A DNA stretch of 6,774 bases. Source: Aliicoccus sp041838435. GTDB taxonomy: Bacteria; Bacillota; Bacilli; Staphylococcales; Salinicoccaceae. The notes below the pieces were generated by a model. The model saw nothing but the letters and a program-made list of their open reading frames with translations. It was not told the DNA's origin and ran no database searches. The stretch is from NCBI GenBank assembly GCA_041838435.1, contig JBGYPO010000125.1, positions 1 through 6,774 on the forward strand, in the 5' to 3' direction. The position numbers and the translations under genes were made by a program. Below, piece by piece: positions 1-6,335 of the stretch; position 1 is the first letter of the stretch; each line of letters opens with the position of its first letter.

Positions 1-4
1 TAAG

Positions 5-127
5 CGTTCATAAAAGTACACATAAATTAAATAACGTTCGTAAAGTATTTTCACACATTTACGAACGTTATTTTTGATTGTTTTTAGTTGTTTTGAAAGC
101 ATCCGTGAAAGTGTACTTTTAAGAACG
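5..127. repeat. Nested inverted repeats built from four CGTTCnTAAA units
   Basis: The sequence shows two inverted-repeat pairs. The inner pair, 29-44 and 58-73, is a perfect 16-bp match around a 13-nt spacer. The outer pair, 5-21 and 111-127, matches at 16 of 17 positions. All four arms contain CGTTCnTAAA: forward at 5-14 and 35-44, reverse at 58-67 and 118-127. The inner stem is followed by TTTTT (71-75), so it could be a terminator for a gene to the left. The repeated half-sites at several spacings look more like a multi-subunit protein-binding region, such as a serine-recombinase resolution or inversion site. That is inference, because no recombinase gene is in the window. Confidence 0.75.
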
Positions 128-233
128 AATAAATTATTTATCACAATAAAGTTCACTTACGATATCGTAATTTCTTTCAGCTTTATTTCAGAAAATTCTT
201 TCTATGTCGAGAAAAACTTATACAAATTTATTA
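128..233. other. Non-coding AT-rich gap with one 14-bp palindrome
   Basis: No reading frame with a credible ribosome binding site is visible on either strand. The only ordered element is a perfect 14-bp palindrome, TTACGATATCGTAA, at 157-170. Its role is unknown; it could be a chance palindrome or a dimeric regulator site. With 1-127 and the cad promoter it makes up the 314-base gene-free stretch before cadC. Confidence 0.5.
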
Positions 234-257
234 TTATTCAAACGTCTGCTTGAATAA
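234..257. promoter_or_regulatory. Upstream CadC-operator-like palindrome over the -35
   Basis: TTATTCAA (234-241) and TTGAATAA (250-257) form a perfect 8-bp inverted repeat around an 8-nt spacer. The central 20 bases (236-255) match the downstream cadO palindrome (281-300) at 15 of 20 positions, including ATTCAAAC and TTGAAT. Its right half-site coincides with the predicted -35 TTGAAT (250-255). A second CadC site here is inference; the inverted repeat itself is seen directly. Confidence 0.5.
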
Positions 258-278
258 AGAAAAACAAGATGTTATGCT
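250..278 (+). promoter_or_regulatory. cad operon promoter (-35 and -10)
   Basis: TTGAAT (250-255) and TATGCT (273-278) are separated by exactly 17 bp and fit a sigma-A promoter. Transcription would start around 284-286, inside the cadO palindrome, as expected for repression by a DNA-bound ArsR-family dimer. The leader before cadC would be only about 30 nt. Confidence 0.7.
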
Positions 279-280
279 AT

Positions 281-300
281 ATTCAAACAAATATTTGAAT
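281..300. promoter_or_regulatory. cadO, CadC operator palindrome
   Basis: ATTCAAA (281-287) and TTTGAAT (294-300) form an imperfect 20-bp palindrome just downstream of the -10 and spanning the likely transcription start. It closely resembles the known pI258 cad operator core, which pairs CTCAAATAAA with TATTTGAATG. CadC would bind here and leave on Cd, Pb, Bi or Zn binding. It ends 14 bases before the cadC start, next to the ribosome binding site. Confidence 0.8.
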
Positions 301-314
301 GATGAGGTGTATGT

Positions 315-683
315 ATGAATAAGAAAGAAACATGTGAAGTTTTTTGTTATGACGAAGAAAAGGTTAACCGGATGCAAGAGAATTTACAAACTGTAGATAT
401 TGCCGGTATATCACAGATGCTTAAGGCTATTGCCGATGTGAATAGGGCAAAAATCACCTATTCCTTATGCAAGGAAGAGGAATTATGCGTCTGTGATATC
501 GCAAATATACTCGGTGTGACTGTAGCAAATGCATCTCATCATTTACGCACGCTCTACAAAGAAGGCATCGTTACATTCAGGAAAGAAGGGAAACTCGCGT
601 TCTATTCACTGGAAGATCAGCATATTAAAGAAATCATGACGATTGCATTAATACATAGGAAAGAAGTGATAACCAATGTCTGA
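315..683 (+). CDS. cadC: CadC, ArsR/SmtB-family metal-sensing repressor
   Basis: This 122-residue protein is a dimeric winged-helix repressor expected to sense Cd/Pb/Bi/Zn and control its own operon. It has the family's length and closely resembles pI258 CadC. The metal-1 (thiolate) ligands C7, C11, C58 and C60 are all present, with C58-V-C60 in the ELCVCD motif at the start of the alpha-R region. The recognition helix lies around residues 61-80 (DIANILGV through ANASHHLRTL). The alpha-5 regulatory zinc ligands D101, H103, H114 and E117 are also kept, so both metal sites look functional. Start: ATG at 315, with GAGGTG (304-309) five bases upstream; an ATG at 311 is closed by a stop after three codons. 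The last 8 bases overlap cadA, implying translational coupling. Two palindromes upstream (236-255 and 281-300) are its likely operators. Confidence 0.96.
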   Translation: MNKKETCEVFCYDEEKVNRMQENLQTVDIAGISQMLKAIADVNRAKITYSLCKEEELCVCDIANILGVTVANASHHLRTLYKEGIVTFRKEGKLAFYSLEDQHIKEIMTIALIHRKEVITNV

Positions 684-2910
684 AGGGATTGCAGAGCTGA
701 CTGAAGAAGAAAAAAAAGTTTACCGTGTTCAGGGGTTTTCCTGTGCGAACTGTGCAGGGAAATTTGAGCGCAATGTGAAGAAACTACCTGAAGTTCAAGA
801 TGCGAAGGTGAATTTTGGCGCATCAAAAATTTCTGTATATGGTTCTGCAACGGTTGAGGAACTGGAAGAAGCAGGGGCGTTTGAAAACCTCAAAGTGGTG
901 CCTGAGAAATCCCGGGAAGAAAGTGGACAAGACAAAAAAGAAAAGGAAGTAACCATTCCATTTTATAAAAAGCACAGCACTCTGCTCTATTCGCTACTGT
1001 TTATCGCTTTTGGCTTCATTTCAATGTTGGTGAATGGTGATGACAATATTCTTACACCACTGCTGTTCATCACTTCCATGATTGTCGGAGGGGCTTCAAT
1101 GCTGAAAACGGGTCTCCAGAATTTAGTCCGGTTTGAATTTGATATGCGAACCCTGATGACAGTCGCAGTGATTGGCGGTGTCATCATCGGAGAATGGGCC
1201 GAGGTCGCCATTGTTGTCATCTTGTTTGCCATCAGCGAAGCGTTGGAGCGTTTCTCGATGGATCGAGCAAGGCAATCCATCAGTTCATTGATGAATATTG
1301 CTCCTAAAGAGGCACTTGTCAGACGCAACGGACAGGAAATGACAGTGCACGTCAATGATATTGCTGTGGGCGATATCATGATTGTTAAGCCTGGACAGAA
1401 AATTGCTATGGACGGCGTAATTGTCAATGGCTACTCTGCAATCAACCAGGCAGCAATCACAGGTGAATCAGTGCCGGTTGAAAAATCGATCGATGATGAA
1501 GTATTTGCAGGGACACTGAACGAAGAAGGCTTACTGGAAGTTAAAATCACTAAATTGGTTGAAGATACGACCATTGCCAAAATCATTCATCTGGTGGAAG
1601 AAGCACAAGGTGAGCGTGCTCCTGCCCAGGCATTCGTTGATAAATTTGCAAAATATTATACGCCTGCCATTATGGGTGTCGCAGTGCTGGTTGCGATTGT
1701 ACCCCCGTTATTTTTCGGTGCGAGCTGGTCCACTTGGGTGTATCAAGGGTTAGCGGTTCTCGTTGTAGGTTGTCCATGTGCATTGGTAATTTCCACGCCG
1801 ATAGCGATTGTTTCGGCAATCGGAAATGCTGCCAAGAAGGGAGTCCTTATAAAAGGCGGGGTCTACCTCGAAGAAATGGGTGGATTAAAGGCCATTGCAT
1901 TTGATAAGACCGGCACACTCACAAAAGGCGTCCCGGTTGTAACTGATTATCGTTTAATCGACAATGCAATTGATGAAAAGGAAATGCTGGCAGTCATCAC
2001 AGCATTGGAAGATCGTTCTCAGCATCCATTGGCATCCGCGATTATAAAGAAGGCAGACGGTTATAACCTTCCTTATTCTGATATCTTTGTCGAAGACTTT
2101 TCTTCTATTACAGGCAAGGGGATACGGGGCAAAATCAATAATGAAATGTATTACGTTGGCAGTCCGGCATTATTTGAAGAGATGGAGGCAGCTAATTTCA
2201 ATGATGCAATTAAAAGTGATGTCAAAACACTTCAAGAACAAGGTAAGACCGTTATGGTTGCAGGAACGAAAAATACAGTTCAGGCAATCATTGCAGTCGC
2301 GGATGAAGTCCGCGAATCAAGTAAAGCGGTAATCCAGAAGCTGCATCAGGCAGGCATCGAAAAAACAGTCATGCTTACGGGAGATAATCATAGTACTGCC
2401 CGTGCGATTGGTTCACATGTCGGTGTCACAGATATTCAATCTGAATTACTCCCGCAGGATAAACTAGACGTAATCAAGCAACTAAAAACTGATTATCGTC
2501 ATGTAGGCATGGTCGGCGATGGGGTCAATGACGCCCCAGCGCTGGCAGCTTCCACCGTTGGTATCGCTATGGGTGGCGCCGGTACAGATACCGCTCTTGA
2601 AACAGCGGATGTCGCTTTAATGGGCGATGACCTGAGGAAACTGCCCTTTACCATCAAACTTAGCCGTAAAACATTGAACATCATCAAAGCGAATATCGCT
2701 TTTGCCATTGGAATCAAACTGATTGCTCTATTGTTGGTCATCCCAGGATGGCTGACACTATGGATTGCGATTCTCTCGGACATGGGTGCCACTTTAGTGG
2801 TGGCCTTGAATGGTTTGAGGCTTATGCGTGTGAAGGAAGATGAATTAAGCTTGGGTTCTTCCCAGATAAATAAAAGTACTGATGTCGAAATATTGGAGTT
2901 GGAAAAATGA
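676..2910 (+). CDS. cadA: CadA, P1B-type heavy-metal-exporting ATPase
   Basis: This 744-residue membrane ATPase should pump Cd(II), Zn(II) and Pb(II) out of the cytoplasm. In order it shows: an N-terminal HMA metal-binding domain with the CANC motif (C23, C26); a charged linker at about 78-98; membrane helices at about 103-190; the actuator domain with TGES (262-265); the transport-site CPC (366-368) in a membrane helix; the phosphorylated aspartate D410 in DKTGT; the HP pair (450-451) typical of P1B ATPases; TGDN (568-571); GDGVND (614-619); and two final helices with the conserved Asp of SDMG (D702). CPC plus that Asp is the signature of the Zn/Cd/Pb subgroup. It is slightly longer than pI258 CadA (about 727 residues as I recall), mainly through a polar C-terminal tail after LRLMRVK (714-720). 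It starts inside cadC, with a GAAGTGA ribosome site (663-669), and shares ATGA with cadD. Confidence 0.97.
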   Translation: MSEGIAELTEEEKKVYRVQGFSCANCAGKFERNVKKLPEVQDAKVNFGASKISVYGSATVEELEEAGAFENLKVVPEKSREESGQDKKEKEVTIPFYKKHSTLLYSLLFIAFGFISMLVNGDDNILTPLLFITSMIVGGASMLKTGLQNLVRFEFDMRTLMTVAVIGGVIIGEWAEVAIVVILFAISEALERFSMDRARQSISSLMNIAPKEALVRRNGQEMTVHVNDIAVGDIMIVKPGQKIAMDGVIVNGYSAINQAAITGESVPVEKSIDDEVFAGTLNEEGLLEVKITKLVEDTTIAKIIHLVEEAQGERAPAQAFVDKFAKYYTPAIMGVAVLVAIVPPLFFGASWSTWVYQGLAVLVVGCPCALVISTPIAIVSAIGNAAKKGVLIKGGVYLEEMGGLKAIAFDKTGTLTKGVPVVTDYRLIDNAIDEKEMLAVITALEDRSQHPLASAIIKKADGYNLPYSDIFVEDFSSITGKGIRGKINNEMYYVGSPALFEEMEAANFNDAIKSDVKTLQEQGKTVMVAGTKNTVQAIIAVADEVRESSKAVIQKLHQAGIEKTVMLTGDNHSTARAIGSHVGVTDIQSELLPQDKLDVIKQLKTDYRHVGMVGDGVNDAPALAASTVGIAMGGAGTDTALETADVALMGDDLRKLPFTIKLSRKTLNIIKANIAFAIGIKLIALLLVIPGWLTLWIAILSDMGATLVVALNGLRLMRVKEDELSLGSSQINKSTDVEILELEK

Positions 2911-3527
2911 TTATAACGGCATTTACAGCTGCTGCCATCTATGTAGCGACAGGAATCGACTATCTCGTCATATTGATTCTTCTGTTTTCGCAAATCAAAA
3001 AGAGTAATCAAATAAAACATATCTGGATTGGACAATATATTGGGACAGTCATTATTATACTCGCGAGTCTTCTGGTGTCATTGGGCGTTGCTAATCTAGT
3101 TCCCCAACAATGGATGATCGGACTGCTTGGACTGCTGCCGCTTTACCTGGGTATAAAAATATGGATTCAAGGTGAAGAAGACGAAGATGAAGGCAACATT
3201 CTCTCCCTTTTCTCTTCAGGCAGATTCAATCAATTATTCATAACGGTCACTTTCATTGTACTGGCTTCCAGTGCGGATGATTTCGCTATCTATATACCGT
3301 ACTTTACGACTTTAAATATGATGGAAATCATTATTGCCGTCATTGTTTTCATGATCATGGTTGGTGTTCTATGTCTAATCAGCTATCGATTGGCTTCCTT
3401 GAATTTTGTTTCAGATAAAATCGAAAAATATGAACGTTGGATCGTTCCAATCGTCTTTATAGGATTAGGAATTTATATCCTATTTGAAAATGGCACATTC
3501 AACGCTCTGTTCTCATTCCTATTTTAA
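2907..3527 (+). CDS. cadD: CadD-family cadmium resistance transporter
   Basis: This 206-residue integral membrane protein has about six hydrophobic segments (roughly residues 5-28, 40-62, 68-88, 108-131, 139-160 and 177-195) and a short acidic loop, EEDEDE (90-95). Its length, the IGQYIG and LLPLYLGIK motifs and the ADDFAIYIPYF block (123-133) match the CadD/LysE-like cadmium resistance family of staphylococcal plasmids. It starts on the ATGA shared with the cadA stop, with GGAG (2895-2898) eight bases upstream, so it is translationally coupled to cadA. Known family members give cadmium resistance; the transport mechanism is less well established. Membrane acidic residues D18, D124 and D125 are candidate metal ligands (inference). 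At 121-123 it reads SSA, where S. aureus CadD has SCG as I remember it, so metal preference may differ. Confidence 0.87.
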   Translation: MIITAFTAAAIYVATGIDYLVILILLFSQIKKSNQIKHIWIGQYIGTVIIILASLLVSLGVANLVPQQWMIGLLGLLPLYLGIKIWIQGEEDEDEGNILSLFSSGRFNQLFITVTFIVLASSADDFAIYIPYFTTLNMMEIIIAVIVFMIMVGVLCLISYRLASLNFVSDKIEKYERWIVPIVFIGLGIYILFENGTFNALFSFLF

Positions 3528-3539
3528 TAGAAAATTTTA

Positions 3540-3578
3540 TAAGCCGATATCTCTCTTTTAATGTGAGATATCGGCTTA
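3540..3578 (+). terminator. Rho-independent terminator of the cad operon
   Basis: A perfect 14-bp stem (3540-3553 with 3565-3578) and an 11-nt loop start 13 bases after the cadD stop. They are followed by ATTTTAG, a weak U-tract. It should end cadCAD transcription before the IS, though some read-through is plausible given the short U-tract. Confidence 0.85.
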
Positions 3579-3583
3579 ATTTT

Positions 3584-3616
3584 AGTGCAAAATATCACTT
3601 AAATAAGTGCAAAATA
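3584..3616 (+). repeat. Two 11-bp direct repeats, AGTGCAAAATA, 22 bp apart
   Basis: AGTGCAAAATA occurs at 3584-3594 and 3606-3616. Between them, CACTT (3596-3600) and AAGTG (3605-3609) form a small inverted repeat. The 22-bp spacing is iteron-like, but only two copies exist, and nothing nearby identifies an origin. They lie outside the IS, between the cad terminator and the insertion point. Confidence 0.5.
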
Positions 3617-3640
3617 AAGTCAAAAGTCACAAGTAGGTTA

Positions 3641-3645
3641 GGTCA
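3641..3645 (+). repeat. Left target-site duplication GGTCA
   Basis: GGTCA directly precedes the IS left tip TGATTACTGCC and is repeated directly after the right tip at 6472-6476. A 5-bp duplication is within the known IS21-family range of about 4-8 bp. Confidence 0.88.
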
Positions 3646-3736
3646 TGATTACTGCCAACCATATGTACCACCTCTGCCAACTTTCTTACCACTAAATGAC
3701 AAGGAATGTACCAACTAATGCCACTTTGTTTACCAC
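3646..3736 (+). repeat. IS left end: inverted repeat with four 22-bp-phased units
   Basis: The 91 bases match the reverse complement of 6381-6471 at 72 positions, including perfect runs of 21 bp (3672-3692) and 20 bp (3694-3713). Four units of the form TGCCAAC...TACCAC begin at 3653, 3675, 3697 and 3719, exactly 22 bp apart; the third is degenerate (TGACAAGG...TACCAAC). Multiple internal end repeats are characteristic of IS21 elements and are presumed IstA binding sites. Confidence 0.9.
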
Positions 3737-3738
3737 TG

Positions 3739-3791
3739 CCTCCGATATAATTAATGCGCACACCAAAGGGTGTGACATTTTATATCGGAGG
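3739..3791 (+). promoter_or_regulatory. Hairpin that would sequester the istA ribosome binding site
   Basis: CCTCCGATATAA (3739-3750) is perfectly complementary to TTATATCGGAGG (3780-3791), a 12-bp stem whose right arm holds the istA Shine-Dalgarno GGAGG (3787-3791). Inside it a second stem, CACACC (3759-3764) with GGTGTG (3769-3774), closes on a 4-nt loop. An RNA crossing the whole region should fold with the ribosome site paired. An RNA starting at about 3758 would lack the left arm. This is the known logic by which some ISs silence transposase translation from external transcripts; its use here is inferred. Confidence 0.75.
3746..3751 (+). promoter_or_regulatory. Likely istA promoter, -10 TATAAT
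   Basis: A consensus TATAAT lies 48 bp before the istA start. The -35 is weak: ACTTTG (3723-3728) has the right 17-bp spacing but matches poorly, while TTGTTT (3726-3731) is too close at 14 bp. Either lies within the fourth end repeat (3719-3736), so IstA binding there could repress its own promoter (inference). The start would be near 3758, just past the left arm of the hairpin. Confidence 0.55.
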
Positions 3792-3798
3792 TATTTTT

Positions 3799-5349
3799 AT
3801 GATTCATTATCGAAAGATACTAGAATTGTGGGCTGAAGGAATCAGTCTAAGAGGCATTGCCACCAGTACCAATCACTCACGACAAAAAGTGACAGAGATT
3901 ATTCAATTGGCTGAGAGGAAAGGCATAGGCGTTCCGTTAGACGAAATAATGACAGATGTTTGGATTGAGGAGTTCCTATATCCTGAGAAGACACTTGAAG
4001 CATCTGGGCGGCAACCGTTGGATTTTGAATATATACATCAGGAATTGGCAAAACCGAATGTAACACTTTCACTACTCCATTATGAGTATGAATCTAAATG
4101 TCGGACGAATCAGAAAATACCGTATTCATATCGTAGCTTTGTCAGACACTATAGTAAGTATGCAGATAAACATAAAGCGACGATGCGTATTCGTAGAAAA
4201 CCGGGTGAAATCATGGAGGTGGATTGGGCGGGATCCACTGCTTTTATCTATGACCGCGATACAGGAGAAAAAATAAAAGCATATGTATTTGTCGCTACTC
4301 TGCCGTGCAGTCAGCTGTCTTATGCGGAAGCCAGCTTATCAATGGATTTACAGTCATGGATTCGACTTCACAATCATGCGTATGCTTATTTTGGTGGTAC
4401 GACACAGATTATTGTCCCTGATAATTTGAAGGCGAGTGTCACGAAGCATACAATTCAAGAACTTATTTTAAACCCGACATATAGAGAAATGGCAGAGCAT
4501 TATAATACAGTCGTAATGCCTGCTCGTGTTCGGGCACCTAAAGATAAATCAAGTGTGGAAGGATCTGTCAGTACCATCTCTACATGGATTATTGCCGCAC
4601 TTAGGAATACCCAGTGTTTCAGTATTGATGAGTTAAATGAATCAGTTAAACAAAAATTAGAGGCGTTCAACCAACGTGATTTTACACGTAAACAAGGCAA
4701 CCGGTTATCGGCATTTGAGACGGAGGAGAAATTTGCGCTTTCCCCTCTGCCTATCACACCATACAAACTTTCAGTCTGGAGAAAGGCTAAAGTGCGCCCT
4801 GACTACCATATCTCTGTCGAAAGTATGTTTTACTCTGTGCCTTATGAGTATATCAATCGGCACGTTGAAATCCGGCTGTCAGAGACTCTTGTTGAAGTCT
4901 ATTTCAATCATATGCGTGTAGCCTCTCACAAACGATTATATGGCAAATATGGTCAATTATCTACCACACGGGATCACATGCCGGATAATCATAAAATGTT
5001 TGTAGATCAGACGCCATTTGCGGCAGTGGAATGGGCAGATAGTATTGGTTCATATACTTTAAAAGTCGTCAAATATATATTAGATACAGCTCAGGTTGAA
5101 AAACAAGCGCTTCAATCGATATTTTCACTTAAAAAATCAGAGCGTAAATATACAAAATATGAAATTGAACGGGCATGTAAGATGGTGATTACCATGACTC
5201 AACGCCCTACGGTGAAAAGCATCCAAACCATCCTGAAAAATAATAAGAAGACGGATGCCGAACAGGCATTGAAAAAGAATACAAAAAAGGATGATAACAG
5301 CTATGGTTTTACCCGTGGCGCATCTTACTATGGGGGTAGAAATAAATGA
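3799..5349 (+). CDS. istA: IstA, IS21-family DDE transposase
   Basis: This 516-residue transposase should cut and join the IS ends with help from IstB. It has an N-terminal helix-turn-helix (about 1-43, with the ILELWAEGISLRGIA and HSRQKVTEI helices), an RNase H-like catalytic core with D142 (EVDWAG), D208 (VPDNLKAS) and E254 (KDKSSVEGS), a Mu-type beta-barrel-like region at about 310-390, and a basic C-terminus. The D-D-E spacing of 66 and 46 residues suits the family. I chose ATG 3799 because GGAGG (3787-3791) sits seven bases upstream; an in-frame ATG at 3754 has no ribosome site and lies in the leader hairpin. The stop overlaps the istB start (ATGA), so IstB should be translationally coupled. 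No frameshift or missing catalytic residue is seen. Confidence 0.95.
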   Translation: MIHYRKILELWAEGISLRGIATSTNHSRQKVTEIIQLAERKGIGVPLDEIMTDVWIEEFLYPEKTLEASGRQPLDFEYIHQELAKPNVTLSLLHYEYESKCRTNQKIPYSYRSFVRHYSKYADKHKATMRIRRKPGEIMEVDWAGSTAFIYDRDTGEKIKAYVFVATLPCSQLSYAEASLSMDLQSWIRLHNHAYAYFGGTTQIIVPDNLKASVTKHTIQELILNPTYREMAEHYNTVVMPARVRAPKDKSSVEGSVSTISTWIIAALRNTQCFSIDELNESVKQKLEAFNQRDFTRKQGNRLSAFETEEKFALSPLPITPYKLSVWRKAKVRPDYHISVESMFYSVPYEYINRHVEIRLSETLVEVYFNHMRVASHKRLYGKYGQLSTTRDHMPDNHKMFVDQTPFAAVEWADSIGSYTLKVVKYILDTAQVEKQALQSIFSLKKSERKYTKYEIERACKMVITMTQRPTVKSIQTILKNNKKTDAEQALKKNTKKDDNSYGFTRGASYYGGRNK

Positions 5350-6101
5350 TGAATGAGCAGACTTTAACTAAACTACACGAAATGAAATTAAACGGTATGG
5401 CCGAGGCCTATCAAGAACAAGCGATTAATCAAGAATTTAAAAAAATGAGTTTTGAAGATCGATTTTCTTTACTAGTGGACTTAGAACATTCACGTCGTAA
5501 AAACAATCGTTTGGAGCGCCTCATTAAGGCCGCTACTTTCATCAATTCAAAGGCAAGTGTAGAAGATATTGAATATCATGCGGACCGTCGACTAGATAAA
5601 GACTTAATCTTAAAGCTGGCGAGTGGCGCCTATATCCATAATGCACACAACATCATACTGAAAGGTCCGACGGGATCCGGAAAGACCTTCTTAGGCAGTG
5701 CATTTGGTATCTCTGCATGTCGCCAACTCTATAAGGTAAAATACATTCGTTTACCAGAATTACTCGATGAATTGGCTTTGACAAAATTAGCCGCAGACGG
5801 CAGTTATCGAAGAGTGATTAAAAAATATACGAAAGTCGATGTTCTTATACTGGACGAGTGGTTACTCACCGATTTGACAGCAGAAGAAGCCAGTATTCTT
5901 TTAGAAATTGTTGAAGCCCGTCATAAGATTACATCCACTATTTTCTGCTCTCAAATCGACCCCAGTGGTTGGCATTTGAAACTTGGGAATGAAACAATCG
6001 CCGAAGCAATTTTAGATCGAATTATCCATGATTCCTACCAAATCCTCATTGACGGAGAAATATCTATGAGGGAACGTCATGGATTGGATGGTGGTTTATA
6101 G
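5346..6101 (+). CDS. istB: IstB, AAA+ ATPase transposition helper
   Basis: This 251-residue protein has the usual IstB/DnaC-like length. It is the AAA+ regulator that binds target DNA and activates IstA for strand transfer. Visible parts are an N-terminal helical region with LHEMKLNGMAEAY (10-22) and FEDRFSLLVD (36-45); Walker A GPTGSGKT (107-114); Walker B VLILDEW (166-172) with D170 and E171; a sensor-like FCSQ (200-203); and the DRIIHDS block with R225 (224-230) near the C-terminus. It starts at 5346, overlapping the istA stop by 4 bp, with GGGGG (5332-5336) nine bases upstream; the second ATG (5349) is less well spaced. All ATPase motifs are intact. Confidence 0.95.
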   Translation: MMNEQTLTKLHEMKLNGMAEAYQEQAINQEFKKMSFEDRFSLLVDLEHSRRKNNRLERLIKAATFINSKASVEDIEYHADRRLDKDLILKLASGAYIHNAHNIILKGPTGSGKTFLGSAFGISACRQLYKVKYIRLPELLDELALTKLAADGSYRRVIKKYTKVDVLILDEWLLTDLTAEEASILLEIVEARHKITSTIFCSQIDPSGWHLKLGNETIAEAILDRIIHDSYQILIDGEISMRERHGLDGGL

Positions 6102-6102
6102 T

Positions 6103-6318
6103 ATGCCACTATTGACTCAAGAAGACATTAATCAAATAGAAGATTATTATTATTGGACAGGCCATAGAGAATGGTATCCATTTCCTGAAACGCTCAGAAC
6201 AATATTGATGACAAACTATGGTCCAGATAACCCAGTACAAGACTGGACGGAACAAGATATATATGAAGGTTCAAGAAAAATCATTATTGAATTCTTTTCC
6301 AATCAAGACAAGATTTAA
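6103..6318 (+). CDS. Small uncharacterised ORF inside the IS (71 aa)
   Basis: I do not recognise a function. The predicted 71-residue protein is soluble, acidic and rich in aromatic residues (DYYYWTGHREWYPFPETLR at 14-32), with no membrane segment, signal peptide, cysteine pair or nucleotide-binding motif. It begins one base after the istB stop, with GGTGG (6090-6094) eight bases before ATG 6103, and ends 17 bases before the IS terminator, so it reads as the third cistron of the istAB transcript. An in-frame ATG at 6079 inside istB is less likely. Standard IS21 elements encode only IstA and IstB, so this is either an accessory transposition gene or a passenger. Its coding status rests on position, ribosome site and composition. 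Confidence 0.65.
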   Translation: MPLLTQEDINQIEDYYYWTGHREWYPFPETLRTILMTNYGPDNPVQDWTEQDIYEGSRKIIIEFFSNQDKI

Positions 6319-6335
6319 CTTTTGAAACATAAGAG

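Noticed and set aside
138..146. Possible DnaA box (TTATCACAA) and origin near the left edge
   Set aside because: It is a single imperfect match, with no cluster, iteron set or replication gene in the window.
987..1427. 146-codon open frame on the minus strand within cadA
   Set aside because: It lies entirely antisense to the conserved ATPase domains; its serine, threonine, isoleucine and methionine-rich composition is what an antisense reading of this coding sequence would give.
2499..3035. 178-codon open frame on the minus strand across the cadA/cadD junction
   Set aside because: It is a shadow of two well-supported genes. Its product shows no recognisable domain, and no ribosome site was seen.
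3653..3736. Regularly spaced repeats that could suggest a CRISPR array
   Set aside because: Units are about 18-19 bp with only 3-4 bp between them and are mirrored at the other IS end; they are transposase end repeats.
3754..3798. In-frame upstream ATG that would add 15 residues to IstA
   Set aside because: It has no ribosome site, lies inside the leader hairpin at or before the likely transcript start, and the ATG at 3799 has an ideal GGAGG seven bases upstream.
6079..6102. In-frame upstream ATG for the small IS ORF, overlapping istB
   Set aside because: The ATG at 6103 has GGTGG eight bases upstream and sits one base after the istB stop; the upstream start would add residues that overlap istB in another frame, with no clear ribosome site.
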